64,000 bases of DNA from CATQHB01 sp965262595. GTDB taxonomy: Bacteria; Chloroflexota; Dehalococcoidia; Lucifugimonadales; UBA3495. The notes beneath the pieces were generated by a model that was given only the letters and a program-made list of their open reading frames with translations, searched no databases and was not told the origin of the DNA. How positions within the stretch are numbered: position 1 is the first letter of the stretch; every line of letters starts with the position of its first letter. The stretch lies in contig OZ253548.1 of NCBI GenBank assembly GCA_965262595.1, positions 372,001 through 436,000 on the forward strand. The letters are read 5' to 3'. Shown piece after piece: positions 8,323 through 17,244 of this stretch. Position numbers and translations under genes: made by a program.

Positions 8323-8723
8323 TCTTCGGCTTCCTCTTCGCCCGCTGCACCGGCGGCGGAGTCTGCGACGGCAACGCTCATCGTATTCTCGTCATCGGTG
8401 TCGTCATCGTCGTTCCCGGCGATTTCGGCATCCAGGTCGGTTTCCAGTTCTATCGGCTGAATGTCGGCCACCTGGCGCCGATGCAATATACCCAAAAGGC
8501 GCCAATGCTTGGTCTTGGATATGGGCCGGGTCTCCTGGATTCTGACCGTATCGCCTACCCGGCACTGGTCTTCCGGGTCATGAACATAGAAGCGAGTCAC
8601 CCGGCGCATTTGTTTCCGATACAAACGATTGCGCTGCTTCCAGACCATTTCCACTACCGCGGTCTGGGTCATGCTGGTGCCAACCACCGAACCGGTGCGA
8701 ATTTTTCGCATCTGTATAGACAT
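8319..8723 (-). CDS. rpsQ: 30S ribosomal protein S17 with acidic C-terminal tail
   Basis: The first 85 or so residues are a normal S17 OB fold (GSVVGTSMTQTAVV, KQMRRVTRFYVHDPEDQC, GDTVRIQETRPISKTKHWRL). After it comes a tail of about 45 residues rich in Asp, Glu, Ala and Ser, ending in EEEAEE. The tail roughly adds half the length of a typical S17 (80-90 residues). The stop overlaps the rplN start, so the tail is not due to a missed stop. Confidence 0.95.
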   Translation of the reverse strand: MSIQMRKIRTGSVVGTSMTQTAVVEMVWKQRNRLYRKQMRRVTRFYVHDPEDQCRVGDTVRIQETRPISKTKHWRLLGILHRRQVADIQPIELETDLDAEIAGNDDDDTDDENTMSVAVADSAAGAAGEEEAEE

Positions 8724-8725
8724 AC

Positions 8726-8923
8726 TTAATTCACCGTCAAATTGCGTTCCCGAATTACCGTGAGCAGGCGAGCGATGTCCTTCCGAGTCCTGCGCGGCTG
8801 ATTGCTGTCGGTTAGCTGGTTTGTCGCCGCTCGAAACCGGAGGTTCATCAACTCCCGGTAAGTCTTGCTTAATTCCTCAGTCAACTGTTCGTCGGTCAAA
8901 GACCGTATTTCTTGGATTTGCAT
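8726..8923 (-). CDS. rpmC: 50S ribosomal protein L29
   Basis: 65 residues forming a helical hairpin: EIRSLTDEQLTEELSKTYRELMNLRFRAA is split by a TNQL turn, and the later part is RRTRKDIARLLTVIRERNL. L29 lies next to the peptide exit tunnel. It is placed 2 bases upstream of rpsQ and just after rplP. Confidence 0.95.
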   Translation of the reverse strand: MQIQEIRSLTDEQLTEELSKTYRELMNLRFRAATNQLTDSNQPRRTRKDIARLLTVIRERNLTVN

Positions 8924-8937
8924 AGCCTATCCTTTGG

Positions 8938-9372
8938 TTACGACCCGCCCATAATTGCCGCTATCTGGTCCCGCTGCACTGCCTTGGTAGGTATGGGCAG
9001 CTTGTGGGATGCCAGCCGCAGGGCTTCCATCGCCTCACTCTCCGGCACACCGCTTACTTCAAAAAGAATTCGGCCCGGCTTCACTACTGCCACCCAGTGG
9101 TCATTGGCTGCCTTGCCGCCGCCCATGCGGACCTCAGCCGGTTTTTTGCTAATCGGCTTGTCGGGAAAGACGCGGATCCAGACCTGGCCGCCGCGTTGCA
9201 GGTAGCGGGTAATCGCAACACGAGCCGACTCAATCTGACGGGCGGTTATCCAATCGCAGCCCATCGCCTTTAGCCCGTACTCTCCGAAATGCACGCTATT
9301 TCCGGTGGTCGCCATACCCTTGCGACGGCCACGGCCCATTTTGCGGTACTTGGTTCGCTTAGGTTGCAACAT
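8938..9372 (-). CDS. rplP: 50S ribosomal protein L16
   Basis: 144 residues with MLQPKRTKYRKMGRGRRKG, FGEYGLKAM, RVFPDKPISKKPAEVRMGGGK and the ending with AMEALRLASHKLPIPT. L16 contacts tRNA in the A and P sites. Its start overlaps the rpsC end by 14 bases. Confidence 0.98.
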   Translation of the reverse strand: MLQPKRTKYRKMGRGRRKGMATTGNSVHFGEYGLKAMGCDWITARQIESARVAITRYLQRGGQVWIRVFPDKPISKKPAEVRMGGGKAANDHWVAVVKPGRILFEVSGVPESEAMEALRLASHKLPIPTKAVQRDQIAAIMGGS

Positions 9373-10141
9373 CGAACGCCCCCCTGGTAGCCACGCCGTC
9401 TATCACGTCGTCGGCAATGGCTTCGGTAAAATCTACGTCATCGGGACCGGACTCAACCCGAACTTCAATGGTTTCCAGTTCTTCAACCGGTTCCGGTGGC
9501 GGGGGCAGGATCTGGCCCTTATAAATCCAAACCTTGATGCCGATACGACCCATGGCGGTTGCCGCTTCGGCCAAGGCATAGTCAATATCGGCGCGGAGCG
9601 TGTGCAAGGGTACTTGACCCAGCATCAGCTTCTCGGTGCGGGCAATTTCCGCGCCGGAAATGCGACCCTTGGTAATTATCTTGATGCCATGAGCCCCCGC
9701 TTGCATGGCTCGCTGGGCGGCCTGGCGCATGGCCCGCCGGTAAGCTACCCGGCGCTGCAACTGGTCGGCAATATTTTTGCCTACCAGGTACGGGTCCAGT
9801 TCCGGCTGTTCAATCTCGATGATATTTAGCTGAACTCGCCGCCGGGTTATGACCTCCAGCTTGGAGCGGAGCTGCTTGACCCTTTCCCCATCTCGGCCAA
9901 TCAGGATTCCTGGGCGGGCAGAGTGAATATTGATCACCGTATCCTGGGCTCCCCGATCAATCTCGACCCGAGAGATTCCGGCGTCGGAAAAATTGCGGTA
10001 TTCGCTGTGTACGCTGCTCCGCAGTTTAAGGTCTTCCAGCACCAGGGTTCGGTAGGTGGTGGCGTTATTGGCATACCAGTGGGTCTTCCAGTCCTTGATT
10101 ATGCCCAACCGAAAACCGTATGGATGTGTTTTGTGGCCCAT
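9359..10141 (-). CDS. rpsC: 30S ribosomal protein S3 with acidic tail
   Basis: 260 residues. The N-terminal MGHKTHPYGFRLGI, a KH domain with the RPGILIGRDGERV loop, and the C-terminal S3 domain (RISGAEIARTEKLMLGQVPLHTLRADIDY) are all present. After the usual end near GIKVWIYKGQILPPPPEP there are about 40 acidic residues. S3 lines the mRNA entry channel with S4 and S5. Confidence 0.97.
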   Translation of the reverse strand: MGHKTHPYGFRLGIIKDWKTHWYANNATTYRTLVLEDLKLRSSVHSEYRNFSDAGISRVEIDRGAQDTVINIHSARPGILIGRDGERVKQLRSKLEVITRRRVQLNIIEIEQPELDPYLVGKNIADQLQRRVAYRRAMRQAAQRAMQAGAHGIKIITKGRISGAEIARTEKLMLGQVPLHTLRADIDYALAEAATAMGRIGIKVWIYKGQILPPPPEPVEELETIEVRVESGPDDVDFTEAIADDVIDGVATRGAFDVAT

Positions 10142-10144
10142 AGG

Positions 10145-10492
10145 CTAGGCCTCCCTTTCTACTTCATCAACTATGACGGTAATGTGACTGGAACGCTTGG
10201 TAATTCGGCCGATGCGACCTCGAGCGCGCGGTCGAAACCGTTTGATCGTGGTGGCCGGGTCGGCAGTAATTCGCATGATACGCAGGCTGTCCCGGTTCAT
10301 CAGCATATTGTTCTCGGCGTTGGAAGCTGCCGACTGAACCACCTTATAGACCACCCGCGCCCAGGGAGAGGAAAGCAGGCTGAGGGTGTTCAAGGCGTCT
10401 TGCACTTCGCGCCCCCTCACCAAGTCCAGAATGGGCTTCAGGCGCTTTTGCGAAGCTCCTATTTGTTTGGCAACGGCTTTTACAGGAGGCAT
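10145..10492 (-). CDS. rplV: 50S ribosomal protein L22
   Basis: 115 residues. The motifs KRLKPILDLVRGREVQDAL and the tunnel beta-hairpin ending RFRPRARGRIGRITKRSSHI identify L22, whose hairpin lines the peptide exit tunnel. It lies 3 bases upstream of rpsC. Confidence 0.97.
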   Translation of the reverse strand: MPPVKAVAKQIGASQKRLKPILDLVRGREVQDALNTLSLLSSPWARVVYKVVQSAASNAENNMLMNRDSLRIMRITADPATTIKRFRPRARGRIGRITKRSSHITVIVDEVEREA

Positions 10493-10496
10493 TACT

Positions 10497-10781
10497 TCAC
10501 CTCACCCGGCTGGTGCGCTCGGAGCGCGATACGTGGCCCCGATAAGTGCGCGTAGGAGCGAATTCTCCCAGCCGGTGCCCCACCATATTCTCGGTGACAA
10601 ACACCGGGATGTGGCGGCGCCCGTCGTGAACGCCCATAGTCAAGCCTACCATTTGGGGCATTATCATTGAAGCTCGTGACCAAGTTCGGATGACCGTAGC
10701 GGCGCCGGAACGCTGTACGGCTTCCACTTTCTTCATGAGTTTCGGGTGTACGTAAGGGCCTTTTTTAATTGATCTGGACAT
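10497..10781 (-). CDS. rpsS: 30S ribosomal protein S19
   Basis: 94 residues, beginning MSRSIKKGPYVHPKL, with WSRASMIMPQMVGLT and the signature VHDGRRHIPVFVTENMVGH. S19 is in the 30S head beside S13. It is 4 bases from rplV. Confidence 0.98.
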   Translation of the reverse strand: MSRSIKKGPYVHPKLMKKVEAVQRSGAATVIRTWSRASMIMPQMVGLTMGVHDGRRHIPVFVTENMVGHRLGEFAPTRTYRGHVSRSERTSRVR

Positions 10782-10784
10782 ATA

Positions 10785-11615
10785 CTACCGTCGTCTTCCG
10801 CGTACTACAAATTTGCCGGTGGTCTTCTTCTTTCGTCGGGTCTTGTAACCCAGGGTTGGCTTTCCGGTGGGGGACTTGGGCCCCGGCATTCCAATAGGAG
10901 AGCGACCTTCTCCGCCGCCGTGGGGGTGGTCCACCGGGTTTTTTGCCACGCCTCTTACTTGGGGACGCCGGCCCAGGTGACGGCGGGCGCCGGCCTTGCC
11001 AAGACTTTCATTCTTATGGTCCGGATTTGATAGTTGACCGATGCTGGCCCGGCAGTTTAACAACACCCGCCGCATTTCACCGGAAGGCAGGCGAATCAGG
11101 ACATACTCCCCTTCTCGGGAAAGTACCTGGGCGCCCACACCGGCGCTGCGTACCAATTGGCCGCCTCGTCCCGGAGTCAACTCCAGATTATGCACCACCG
11201 TACCGGTCGGTATATTGCGCAAGGGAAGGGAATTCCCGGGACTTATCTCCGCACCAGGGCCGGCCTCGATCCAGCTATCCACTGCCAGGCCGTGAGGAGC
11301 CAGTATATAGCTCTTCTCGCCGTCGGCATAGAAGATGAGCGCAATGCGGGTTGTCCGGTTAGGGTCATACTCGATGGAAACAACCCGGCCGGGCACTCCC
11401 TCCTTGCGGCGCTTGAAATCAATTATCCGGTACATCCTTCGGCTTCCGCCCCCGCGGCTACGGACGGTAATCTGGCCCCGGTTATTCCTGCCCGCATGCT
11501 TGGCCAGCGGGGTGAGCAGCGATTTTTCCGGCTTGGTGCGGGTTATCTCCTCGAAGGAGGGCCGGACGGCGTTACGCGTACCGGGAGTTATCGGCTTTAA
11601 GTTCTTTAATGGCAT
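10785..11615 (-). CDS. rplB: 50S ribosomal protein L2
   Basis: 276 residues, usual length. It shows the RNA-binding segment NRGQITVRSRGGGSRRMYR, the SH3-like core, and the catalytic-centre loop RGVAKNPVDHPHGGGEGRSP with its conserved His. L2 is needed for subunit association and peptidyl transfer. It lies between rplW and rpsS. Confidence 0.98.
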   Translation of the reverse strand: MPLKNLKPITPGTRNAVRPSFEEITRTKPEKSLLTPLAKHAGRNNRGQITVRSRGGGSRRMYRIIDFKRRKEGVPGRVVSIEYDPNRTTRIALIFYADGEKSYILAPHGLAVDSWIEAGPGAEISPGNSLPLRNIPTGTVVHNLELTPGRGGQLVRSAGVGAQVLSREGEYVLIRLPSGEMRRVLLNCRASIGQLSNPDHKNESLGKAGARRHLGRRPQVRGVAKNPVDHPHGGGEGRSPIGMPGPKSPTGKPTLGYKTRRKKKTTGKFVVRGRRR

Positions 11616-11631
11616 AGCACAATCCTTCGCT

Positions 11632-11916
11632 CTACAGCCCTTCGACCAGGTTAATTCGATCGCCGGGCCTCAAAGTTACCACGGCCTTCTTTATGTCCGG
11701 CATCTTCTTATATTTGGGGCCATAACGTTTGAGCTTGCCGTGGAGTTTGGTTATATTAACGTCCAACACTTTGACGTTAAAGTTCTTCTCCACCGCTTGC
11801 TTGACCAGTCCCTTGTTGGCAGTCAGGGCTATCTGGAAAGTGTACCGTCCCGATTCCTGAAGGAGAGTGCTCTTTTCAGTAATAGTTGGCTTTAGCAACA
11901 CCTGGTGAATATTCAT
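11632..11916 (-). CDS. rplW: 50S ribosomal protein L23
   Basis: 94 residues, with VLLKPTITEKSTLLQE at the start, the YTFQIALTANKGLVKQAVEKNFNVKV core and the usual short tail. L23 at the tunnel exit docks signal recognition particle and trigger factor; ffh for the former is also in this window. Confidence 0.96.
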   Translation of the reverse strand: MNIHQVLLKPTITEKSTLLQESGRYTFQIALTANKGLVKQAVEKNFNVKVLDVNITKLHGKLKRYGPKYKKMPDIKKAVVTLRPGDRINLVEGL

Positions 11917-12669
11917 CTAGGCTTCCCCTTCCTCCTCTGAGGCATTTTCGGCATCGGCGGGATGGGCATCCACCATAGCAACGACCTTTTCCGGAGTGTC
12001 GCCCGCATCGTCAGCCCTATCCATGCCTGCAGGACGACGGTTCGGATCGGCTGCCCATAACTCCGCTCCCTTGCGGAGGGCTTCGGCAGTGATTACTACG
12101 GTCTGCCGACGCAGCAACTCGTGGGCGTTAAGCAAATTGACCGGCAATGTCCACACATTCTTCAAATTGTGCCCGGAACGGCTTATCGACTGCTCCGAAT
12201 TTTCCGCAACCACCAGAGTCGAGCCGTTAATGTTCAAGCCGGCCAACAGCCCGGCCATCGACCGAGTTCTGCCGTCCAGGCTTTCCAGACTATCCAGGCA
12301 AATCAGACTGCCAGTACGAATCTTCTCGGAGAGGGCGCACTTAAGGGCCAAGCGACGCATACGTTTGGGCAGCGCCTTGCGGTAATCTCGGGGATGCGGT
12401 CCGAAGACCACGCCACCGTGACGCCATTGCGGCGAGCGGATGCTGCCTTGCCGGGCGCGTCCCGTGTGCTTTTGGATCCACGGCTTGCGTCCACCGCCGG
12501 ACACCTGGCCTCGGGTTTTGGTGTCGTGGGTGCCCTGTCGCTTATTCAGTTGATAAATGACTATGGCTTGATGAACCAGAGAGTGGTTCATCGGCACGGC
12601 GAAAATAGAATCATCCAATTCTATTTGGCTGACCGTCTCGCCTTGCCGGTTTACTACCGGAAGTTCCAT
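11917..12669 (-). CDS. rplD: 50S ribosomal protein L4 with acidic C-terminal tail
   Basis: 250 residues. The core holds the tunnel loop (GTHDTKTRGQVSGGGRKPWI, QKHTGRARQGSIRSPQWRHGG), FGPHPRDYRKALPKRMRRLAL and the C-terminal VWTLPVNLLNAHELLRRQTVV. The core ends near residue 205. About 45 more residues, rich in Asp, Glu and Ala and ending EEEGEA, form an extra tail. In Escherichia coli L4 represses the S10 operon; a comparable site upstream of rpsJ was not recognised here. Confidence 0.96.
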   Translation of the reverse strand: MELPVVNRQGETVSQIELDDSIFAVPMNHSLVHQAIVIYQLNKRQGTHDTKTRGQVSGGGRKPWIQKHTGRARQGSIRSPQWRHGGVVFGPHPRDYRKALPKRMRRLALKCALSEKIRTGSLICLDSLESLDGRTRSMAGLLAGLNINGSTLVVAENSEQSISRSGHNLKNVWTLPVNLLNAHELLRRQTVVITAEALRKGAELWAADPNRRPAGMDRADDAGDTPEKVVAMVDAHPADAENASEEEGEA

Positions 12670-12684
12670 AACTTTAGAAAGCTC

Positions 12685-13320
12685 CTAGTTACTCGGCGAG
12701 GTTCTCTTGCCGGTACGTCGAATCACCAATAGGCCATTGGGGGCGCCGGGAACCCCCCCTTTAAGCAAAAGGAGGTTACGTTCCGGGTCCACCTGAATGA
12801 CCTCCAGATTCTTTACGGTAATCCGGGCGTTACCCATGTGGCCGGCCATTTTCATACCCTTGTAAACCTTGCCCGGAGTGGTGCCGCCGCCGATGGAACC
12901 GGGGGCGCGGGCGCGGTCGGACTGACCGTGAGTCCGGGGGCCGCCGGCGAATCCGTGGCGTTTCATCACGCCGGCGAAACCGCGGCCTTTAGACTTGCCG
13001 ATTACGTCCACCAGTTCACCCGGCTCAAAAATGTCCACCTTAATCTGTTGTCCCAAGTTGAACTCGCTGATGTCGTCGGCTTTGACCTCCCGCAAGTGGC
13101 GGGCCAGCGGGTTATCCTTCAAGTGCCCGGCTTCCGGCTTGTTGAGCTTCTTGACCGGGTCAAAACCAAGCTGAACAGCTTGATAGCCGTCGTTCTCATT
13201 GGTCTTTATCTGGGTGACGGAACAGGGTCCGGCTTGAATCATAGTCACCGGCACCACTCGCCCATCCTCCCCGAAGACCTGGCTCATTCCTACCTTTTTG
13301 CCCAGGAATCCTCGGAGCAT
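12685..13320 (-). CDS. rplC: 50S ribosomal protein L3
   Basis: The core begins MLRGFLGKKVGMSQVFGEDG and includes KGRGFAGVMKRHGFAGGP with the conserved Gln in THGQSDRARAPGSIGG. I chose the ATG at 13320, which is 8 bases after an AAAGGTAAAGG Shine-Dalgarno; a GTG three codons upstream is the alternative. Length is 211 residues. L3 reaches the peptidyl transferase centre. Confidence 0.96.
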   Translation of the reverse strand: MLRGFLGKKVGMSQVFGEDGRVVPVTMIQAGPCSVTQIKTNENDGYQAVQLGFDPVKKLNKPEAGHLKDNPLARHLREVKADDISEFNLGQQIKVDIFEPGELVDVIGKSKGRGFAGVMKRHGFAGGPRTHGQSDRARAPGSIGGGTTPGKVYKGMKMAGHMGNARITVKNLEVIQVDPERNLLLLKGGVPGAPNGLLVIRRTGKRTSPSN

Positions 13321-13404
13321 GATATACACCTTTACCTTTCAGGTTGGATTTCCTCTGACGTCAATCACAAACCGGCAGCCTATAATGCCTGGCAGTCTTT
13401 GTCT

Positions 13405-13716
13405 TTACAGCTTGATCGAGATGTCAACCCCGGCCGGCAAATTCAGCCGGGTCAGGGAGTCGATCGTCTTGGAAGTAGGCTCCAGGATATCTATGAGCCG
13501 TTTATGGGTCCTAATTTCGAAGTGCTCCCGGGAATCTTTGTCCACATGGGGGCCACGGATAACGCAGAACCGTCGGATGTGGGTTGGAAGAGGCACCGGT
13601 CCGGCAATTCTGGCTCCGGTCCGCTCGGCGGTCTCCACAATCTGCTCCGTAGAGCTATCCAGCACCTTGTGCTCAAAGGACTTCAGGATAATTCTTACTT
13701 TTTGTCTCGTAACCAT
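13405..13716 (-). CDS. rpsJ: 30S ribosomal protein S10
   Basis: 103 residues with KVRIILKSFEHKVLDSS and PLPTHIRRFCVIRGPHVDKD, then SREHFEIRTHKRLIDI. This is S10/NusE, which also takes part in transcription antitermination. It follows fusA directly (26-base spacer), with no tuf gene between them. Confidence 0.98.
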   Translation of the reverse strand: MVTRQKVRIILKSFEHKVLDSSTEQIVETAERTGARIAGPVPLPTHIRRFCVIRGPHVDKDSREHFEIRTHKRLIDILEPTSKTIDSLTRLNLPAGVDISIKL

Positions 13717-13742
13717 ACTGCCTTAAATCCAGACGCCGGAAT

Positions 13743-15827
13743 CTAGCTGGCGCTAACCAGAGACTTCGCCAAGTTCTCCGACACCGGTTCGTAATATTTG
13801 AACTCCATAGTATAGGTGGCTCGACCGCGAGTAATCGAACGGAGGGAAGTAGTATAAGCGAAAGTTTCACCCAGGGGAATCATCGCCCTAACCGTTTGAA
13901 GGTCAACTTCCCCTTCAATGTGCTTAATTTGAGTGCGGCGGGTACCCAAGTCGCCCAAAACCTCACTCAGGAACTCGCCGGGGGTGACCACTTCCAATTC
14001 CACCATCGGTTCCAGCAGCACCGGCCCAGCCTTGCGTGCGCCTTCCCGGATGGCCAGCATTCCGGCGCTGCGGAAGGCCAATTCCGAGGAGTCCACGGTA
14101 TGGTAGCTGCCGTCAACCAGAGTAATCTTCAAGTCCACTAGCGGGTAACCGCCCAACGGACCGTTATCCAAGGCCTGACGAACTCCGTTCTCAATCGCCG
14201 GGATGTATTCCCGTGGAATTGTGCCACCGGAAATACCGTTGACGAAAACAATACCGGAGCCTCGTTCCAGGGGTTCTATTTCCAGCCAGACATGACCGAA
14301 TTGTCCATGCCCGCCTGACTGCCGCACGAAGCGGCCCTCGCTACGGATCGCTCGGGTAAAGGTTTCCCGGTAGGCGACTCGGGGACTGCCTACGTGGGCT
14401 TCCACGTTAAACTCGCGCCGCATTCGGTCAACCAGCACTTCCAGGTGCAACTCGCCCATGCCGGACATAACCGTCTGGGCGGTTTCATCGTTGAAGCGGA
14501 CCTGGAAAGTGGGGTCTTCGTCGGAGAGTTTACGCAAGGCTTCGGATAGGCGGTCCTGGTCGGCGCGGCTGGCCGGCTCAATCGCTACTGAAATGACCGG
14601 TTGGGGGAACTTGGGCGGTTCCAGTATCACCGGCTTAGACTCGGTGCCGATGGTATCGCCGGTAAAGGTGTTCTTAAGTCCTACGGCGGCGCAGATATTG
14701 CCGGCCCCGATAACTTCTAACTCTTCTCGGTGGTTGGCGTGCATTTGGAGCAGGCGGCCCATCCGTTCCCGCTGGCCTTTAGTCACGTTAATCACCAAAG
14801 CGCCGGCCTTTACCTGACCGGAATAAATTCTCAAGAATACCAGGCGTCCCACATACGGATCGGTGACAACCTTGAAGGCCAACGCAGCCAAGGGATTGGA
14901 CTCGTCAGGGTAGCGCAATTCGGTTTCCTCGGTTTTGGGATCAACACCCTCAACCGGCGGAACGTCCGCGGGAGACGGCAGATAATAGACTATAGCGTCA
15001 AGGAGGGGATGGACGCCCTTACCGGAGATGGCGCTGCCGCACATAATTGGCACTAACTGCCGGCCAATAGTAGCCTTGCGCAGGGCCAAGCGCAGGTCTG
15101 ACTCGGTTAGTTCTTCACCTTCCAGGTAACGAATCATCAGTCCGTCGTCTGTTTCGACGATCTTTTCAATCATGGCCTGACGGTATTCTTCGTAGGTGTC
15201 CTGATACTCGGAAGGAACCGGAACCTGTTCGGGCGGCGCCAGGCCATCGCTGTTGTCCCGGCCTTTGGGATAAATGGCCGCCCGGCCGCCGAGCAAATCT
15301 ATCACTCCGACAAAGGAGTCCTCTTCGCCCATCGGCAGTTGTATGGGGACCGGGTTTGCCTTGAGCCGCCGCTTGACCGACTCTATAGTCCGGGTGAAAC
15401 TGGCTCCCACCCGGTCCATCTTATTGACAAAGCAAATACGGGGAACCTTATAGGTGTCGGCCTGCCGCCAGACGGTCTCCGACTGGGATTGGACGCCGGC
15501 TACCGCGTCCAGCACCACGATTCCACCGTCAAGAACGCGAAGGCTGCGCTCCACCTCGGCGGTAAAATCCACGTGGCCCGGGGTGTCGATGATATTAATT
15601 CGGTGGTCGTCCCATTGAGCGGTAGTAGCGGCTGCGGTAATGGTAATGCCCCGTTCCCGTTCCTGGGGCATCCAGTCCATAGCGGTAGTGCCCTCGTCCA
15701 CGCCTCCGATTTTGCGAATTCGACCGGTCAGGTAAAGCACCCGTTCGGTAACCGTGGTCTTACCGGCATCAATGTGGGCGATGAACCCGATGTTGCGAAT
15801 TTGGTCTATTGGAAAAGCAGATACCAT
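13743..15827 (-). CDS. fusA: Elongation factor G
   Basis: 694 residues, usual length. The G-domain motifs are G1 AHIDAGKTT, the switch-I segment with RGITI, G3 DTPGHVDF and G4 NKMD. Domains II to V follow, including the domain IV tip GGHGQFGHVWLE. It catalyses ribosomal translocation and, with RRF, recycling. The gene lies between rpsG and rpsJ, which joins the str and S10 operons. Confidence 0.98.
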   Translation of the reverse strand: MVSAFPIDQIRNIGFIAHIDAGKTTVTERVLYLTGRIRKIGGVDEGTTAMDWMPQERERGITITAAATTAQWDDHRINIIDTPGHVDFTAEVERSLRVLDGGIVVLDAVAGVQSQSETVWRQADTYKVPRICFVNKMDRVGASFTRTIESVKRRLKANPVPIQLPMGEEDSFVGVIDLLGGRAAIYPKGRDNSDGLAPPEQVPVPSEYQDTYEEYRQAMIEKIVETDDGLMIRYLEGEELTESDLRLALRKATIGRQLVPIMCGSAISGKGVHPLLDAIVYYLPSPADVPPVEGVDPKTEETELRYPDESNPLAALAFKVVTDPYVGRLVFLRIYSGQVKAGALVINVTKGQRERMGRLLQMHANHREELEVIGAGNICAAVGLKNTFTGDTIGTESKPVILEPPKFPQPVISVAIEPASRADQDRLSEALRKLSDEDPTFQVRFNDETAQTVMSGMGELHLEVLVDRMRREFNVEAHVGSPRVAYRETFTRAIRSEGRFVRQSGGHGQFGHVWLEIEPLERGSGIVFVNGISGGTIPREYIPAIENGVRQALDNGPLGGYPLVDLKITLVDGSYHTVDSSELAFRSAGMLAIREGARKAGPVLLEPMVELEVVTPGEFLSEVLGDLGTRRTQIKHIEGEVDLQTVRAMIPLGETFAYTTSLRSITRGRATYTMEFKYYEPVSENLAKSLVSAS

Positions 15828-15866
15828 AAATGGGCCCCTCTACGCCCGGAAAAACCTTTATTTGGA

Positions 15867-16337
15867 TTAACGTCGGTAATGGACAAAAGCCCGGTTTGCC
15901 TCGGCCATGCGGTGCAATTCTTCCCGGCGGCGGACTGCCGAACCTTCCCCACGGGCCGCATCCATAAACTCGTTGGCCAGGCCCCGGCGCATCGGCATAC
16001 CGTTACGAGCCCGGGCGCCCCGGATGATCCAGCGCATTGCCAAGGCTTCGCTGCGGCTGGTCCGCAAGTCTGTAGGCACCTGATAAGTAGCCCCGCCAAT
16101 GCGGCGGGGTTTTACTTCTACCAGCGGCGTAGCGTTCTTAAGCGCCTGCTCAAAAATTTCCATAGGGTCCCGCCGCGACTCTTCCCTCACCAGTTCGAGG
16201 GCGCTGTAAACTGCCCGCTGAGCGGTAGTTTTCTTGCCGCGAGTCATTACTCGATTGATAAACCGAGCCAGTGGAACGCTATGATATTGAGAATCCTCAC
16301 CGATTACCCGAGGTTCTGCACGTCTTCTTCTGGACAT
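15867..16337 (-). CDS. rpsG: 30S ribosomal protein S7
   Basis: 156 residues, with LARFINRVMTRGKKTTAQRAVYSAL and KPRRIGGATYQVPTDLRTSR (the conserved beta-hairpin) and MRRGLANEFMDAARGEGSAV. S7 nucleates the 30S head. A 224-base spacer separates it from rpsL; in Escherichia coli that intercistronic region carries the S7 autoregulatory site. I see no comparable convincing fold here by eye. Confidence 0.98.
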   Translation of the reverse strand: MSRRRRAEPRVIGEDSQYHSVPLARFINRVMTRGKKTTAQRAVYSALELVREESRRDPMEIFEQALKNATPLVEVKPRRIGGATYQVPTDLRTSRSEALAMRWIIRGARARNGMPMRRGLANEFMDAARGEGSAVRRREELHRMAEANRAFVHYRR

Positions 16338-16561
16338 TCTAGCTACACCTTAGCGTTTGCGAATCCTGGATTAAGAGTTTTCACTTTGGGCTACTTTAAC
16401 AAAATCCGAAAATAAATGGGCCGGTAACTCTTCCGGTAAGTTGGCTGGTAAGCCGGGTAATTCGATGGTGTCAGATGGTCAGAAGAACCATATTCGGCCG
16501 GGACGAAAAACCGGGGGTGTTACCCGTAAGTCCAAGATACCTTTGGATTTCAAGAAATGCC

Positions 16562-16972
16562 TTAGGGTTTGCTGGCCCCGTACTTGCTTCTTCCCCTTCG
16601 GCGATTCTGTACCCCTTCAGTATCAAGAGCGCTGCGAACAACGTGGTAGCGGACGCCAGGCAGGTCTTTTACCCGACCGCCCCGCACCAGGACTACCGAG
16701 TGTTCCTGCAGGTTGTGCCCTTCGCCGCCAATGTAGGCGGTAACTTCAACGCCATTGGTCAGCCTTACCCGGGCAATCTTTCGCAGCGCCGAGTTAGGCT
16801 TCTTCGGTGTCATGGTGCGTACTTGAATACATACGCCGCGCCTTTGGGGACATCCTGATCCCCATTTGATACGGTTGCGCAACGAGTTCTGAACCCAGTG
16901 AAGCGCAGGAGCCTTGGTGCCCTTGCGTACCGGCTTCCGTCCTTTTCTGACTAGTTGATTAACTGTAGGCAT
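16562..16972 (-). CDS. rpsL: 30S ribosomal protein S12
   Basis: 136 residues. It begins MPTVNQLVRKGRKPVRKGTK, contains the decoding-centre loops TMTPKKPNSALRKIARVRL and GHNLQEHSVVLVRGGRVKDL, and ends with VQNRRRGRSKYGASKP. Lys at the streptomycin-sensitive position (TPKKPN) is intact. It is the first gene of the superoperon. Confidence 0.98.
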   Translation of the reverse strand: MPTVNQLVRKGRKPVRKGTKAPALHWVQNSLRNRIKWGSGCPQRRGVCIQVRTMTPKKPNSALRKIARVRLTNGVEVTAYIGGEGHNLQEHSVVLVRGGRVKDLPGVRYHVVRSALDTEGVQNRRRGRSKYGASKP

Positions 16973-17023
16973 AGTTTATTTTCCCCAGCCCTGACAGCAG
17001 GCAAATTGTTAACGTAATTCGGT

Positions 17024-17052
17024 ACTTTACCAATCTAAACTACTATTGTCAA
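17024..17052 (-). promoter_or_regulatory. Promoter of the ribosomal-protein superoperon
   Basis: On the minus strand TTGACA (17052-17047) and TAAAGT (17029-17024) are separated by exactly 17 bases, about 50 bases upstream of the rpsL start. The -35 is a perfect sigma-70 consensus and the -10 matches at 4 of 6 bases. It is the only convincing promoter seen in the rpsL upstream region. Confidence 0.65.
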
Positions 17053-17244
17053 TAACTATTGTACGATTTGTCCGCCGCTAATTTGAGACTTCATTGCTGG
17101 GCGGATTTTCCGGCGAGTTAATATTCCCACTCCTAACCGGGCCGGTTGACTGTGTGAATTGCCCGGACATTAGGTTAATATAATAGCTGCACTAATTTGA
17201 TGCCGTCCTTGATAAAGGCGTAGGGAAAGGGAGACTAGGACAGA

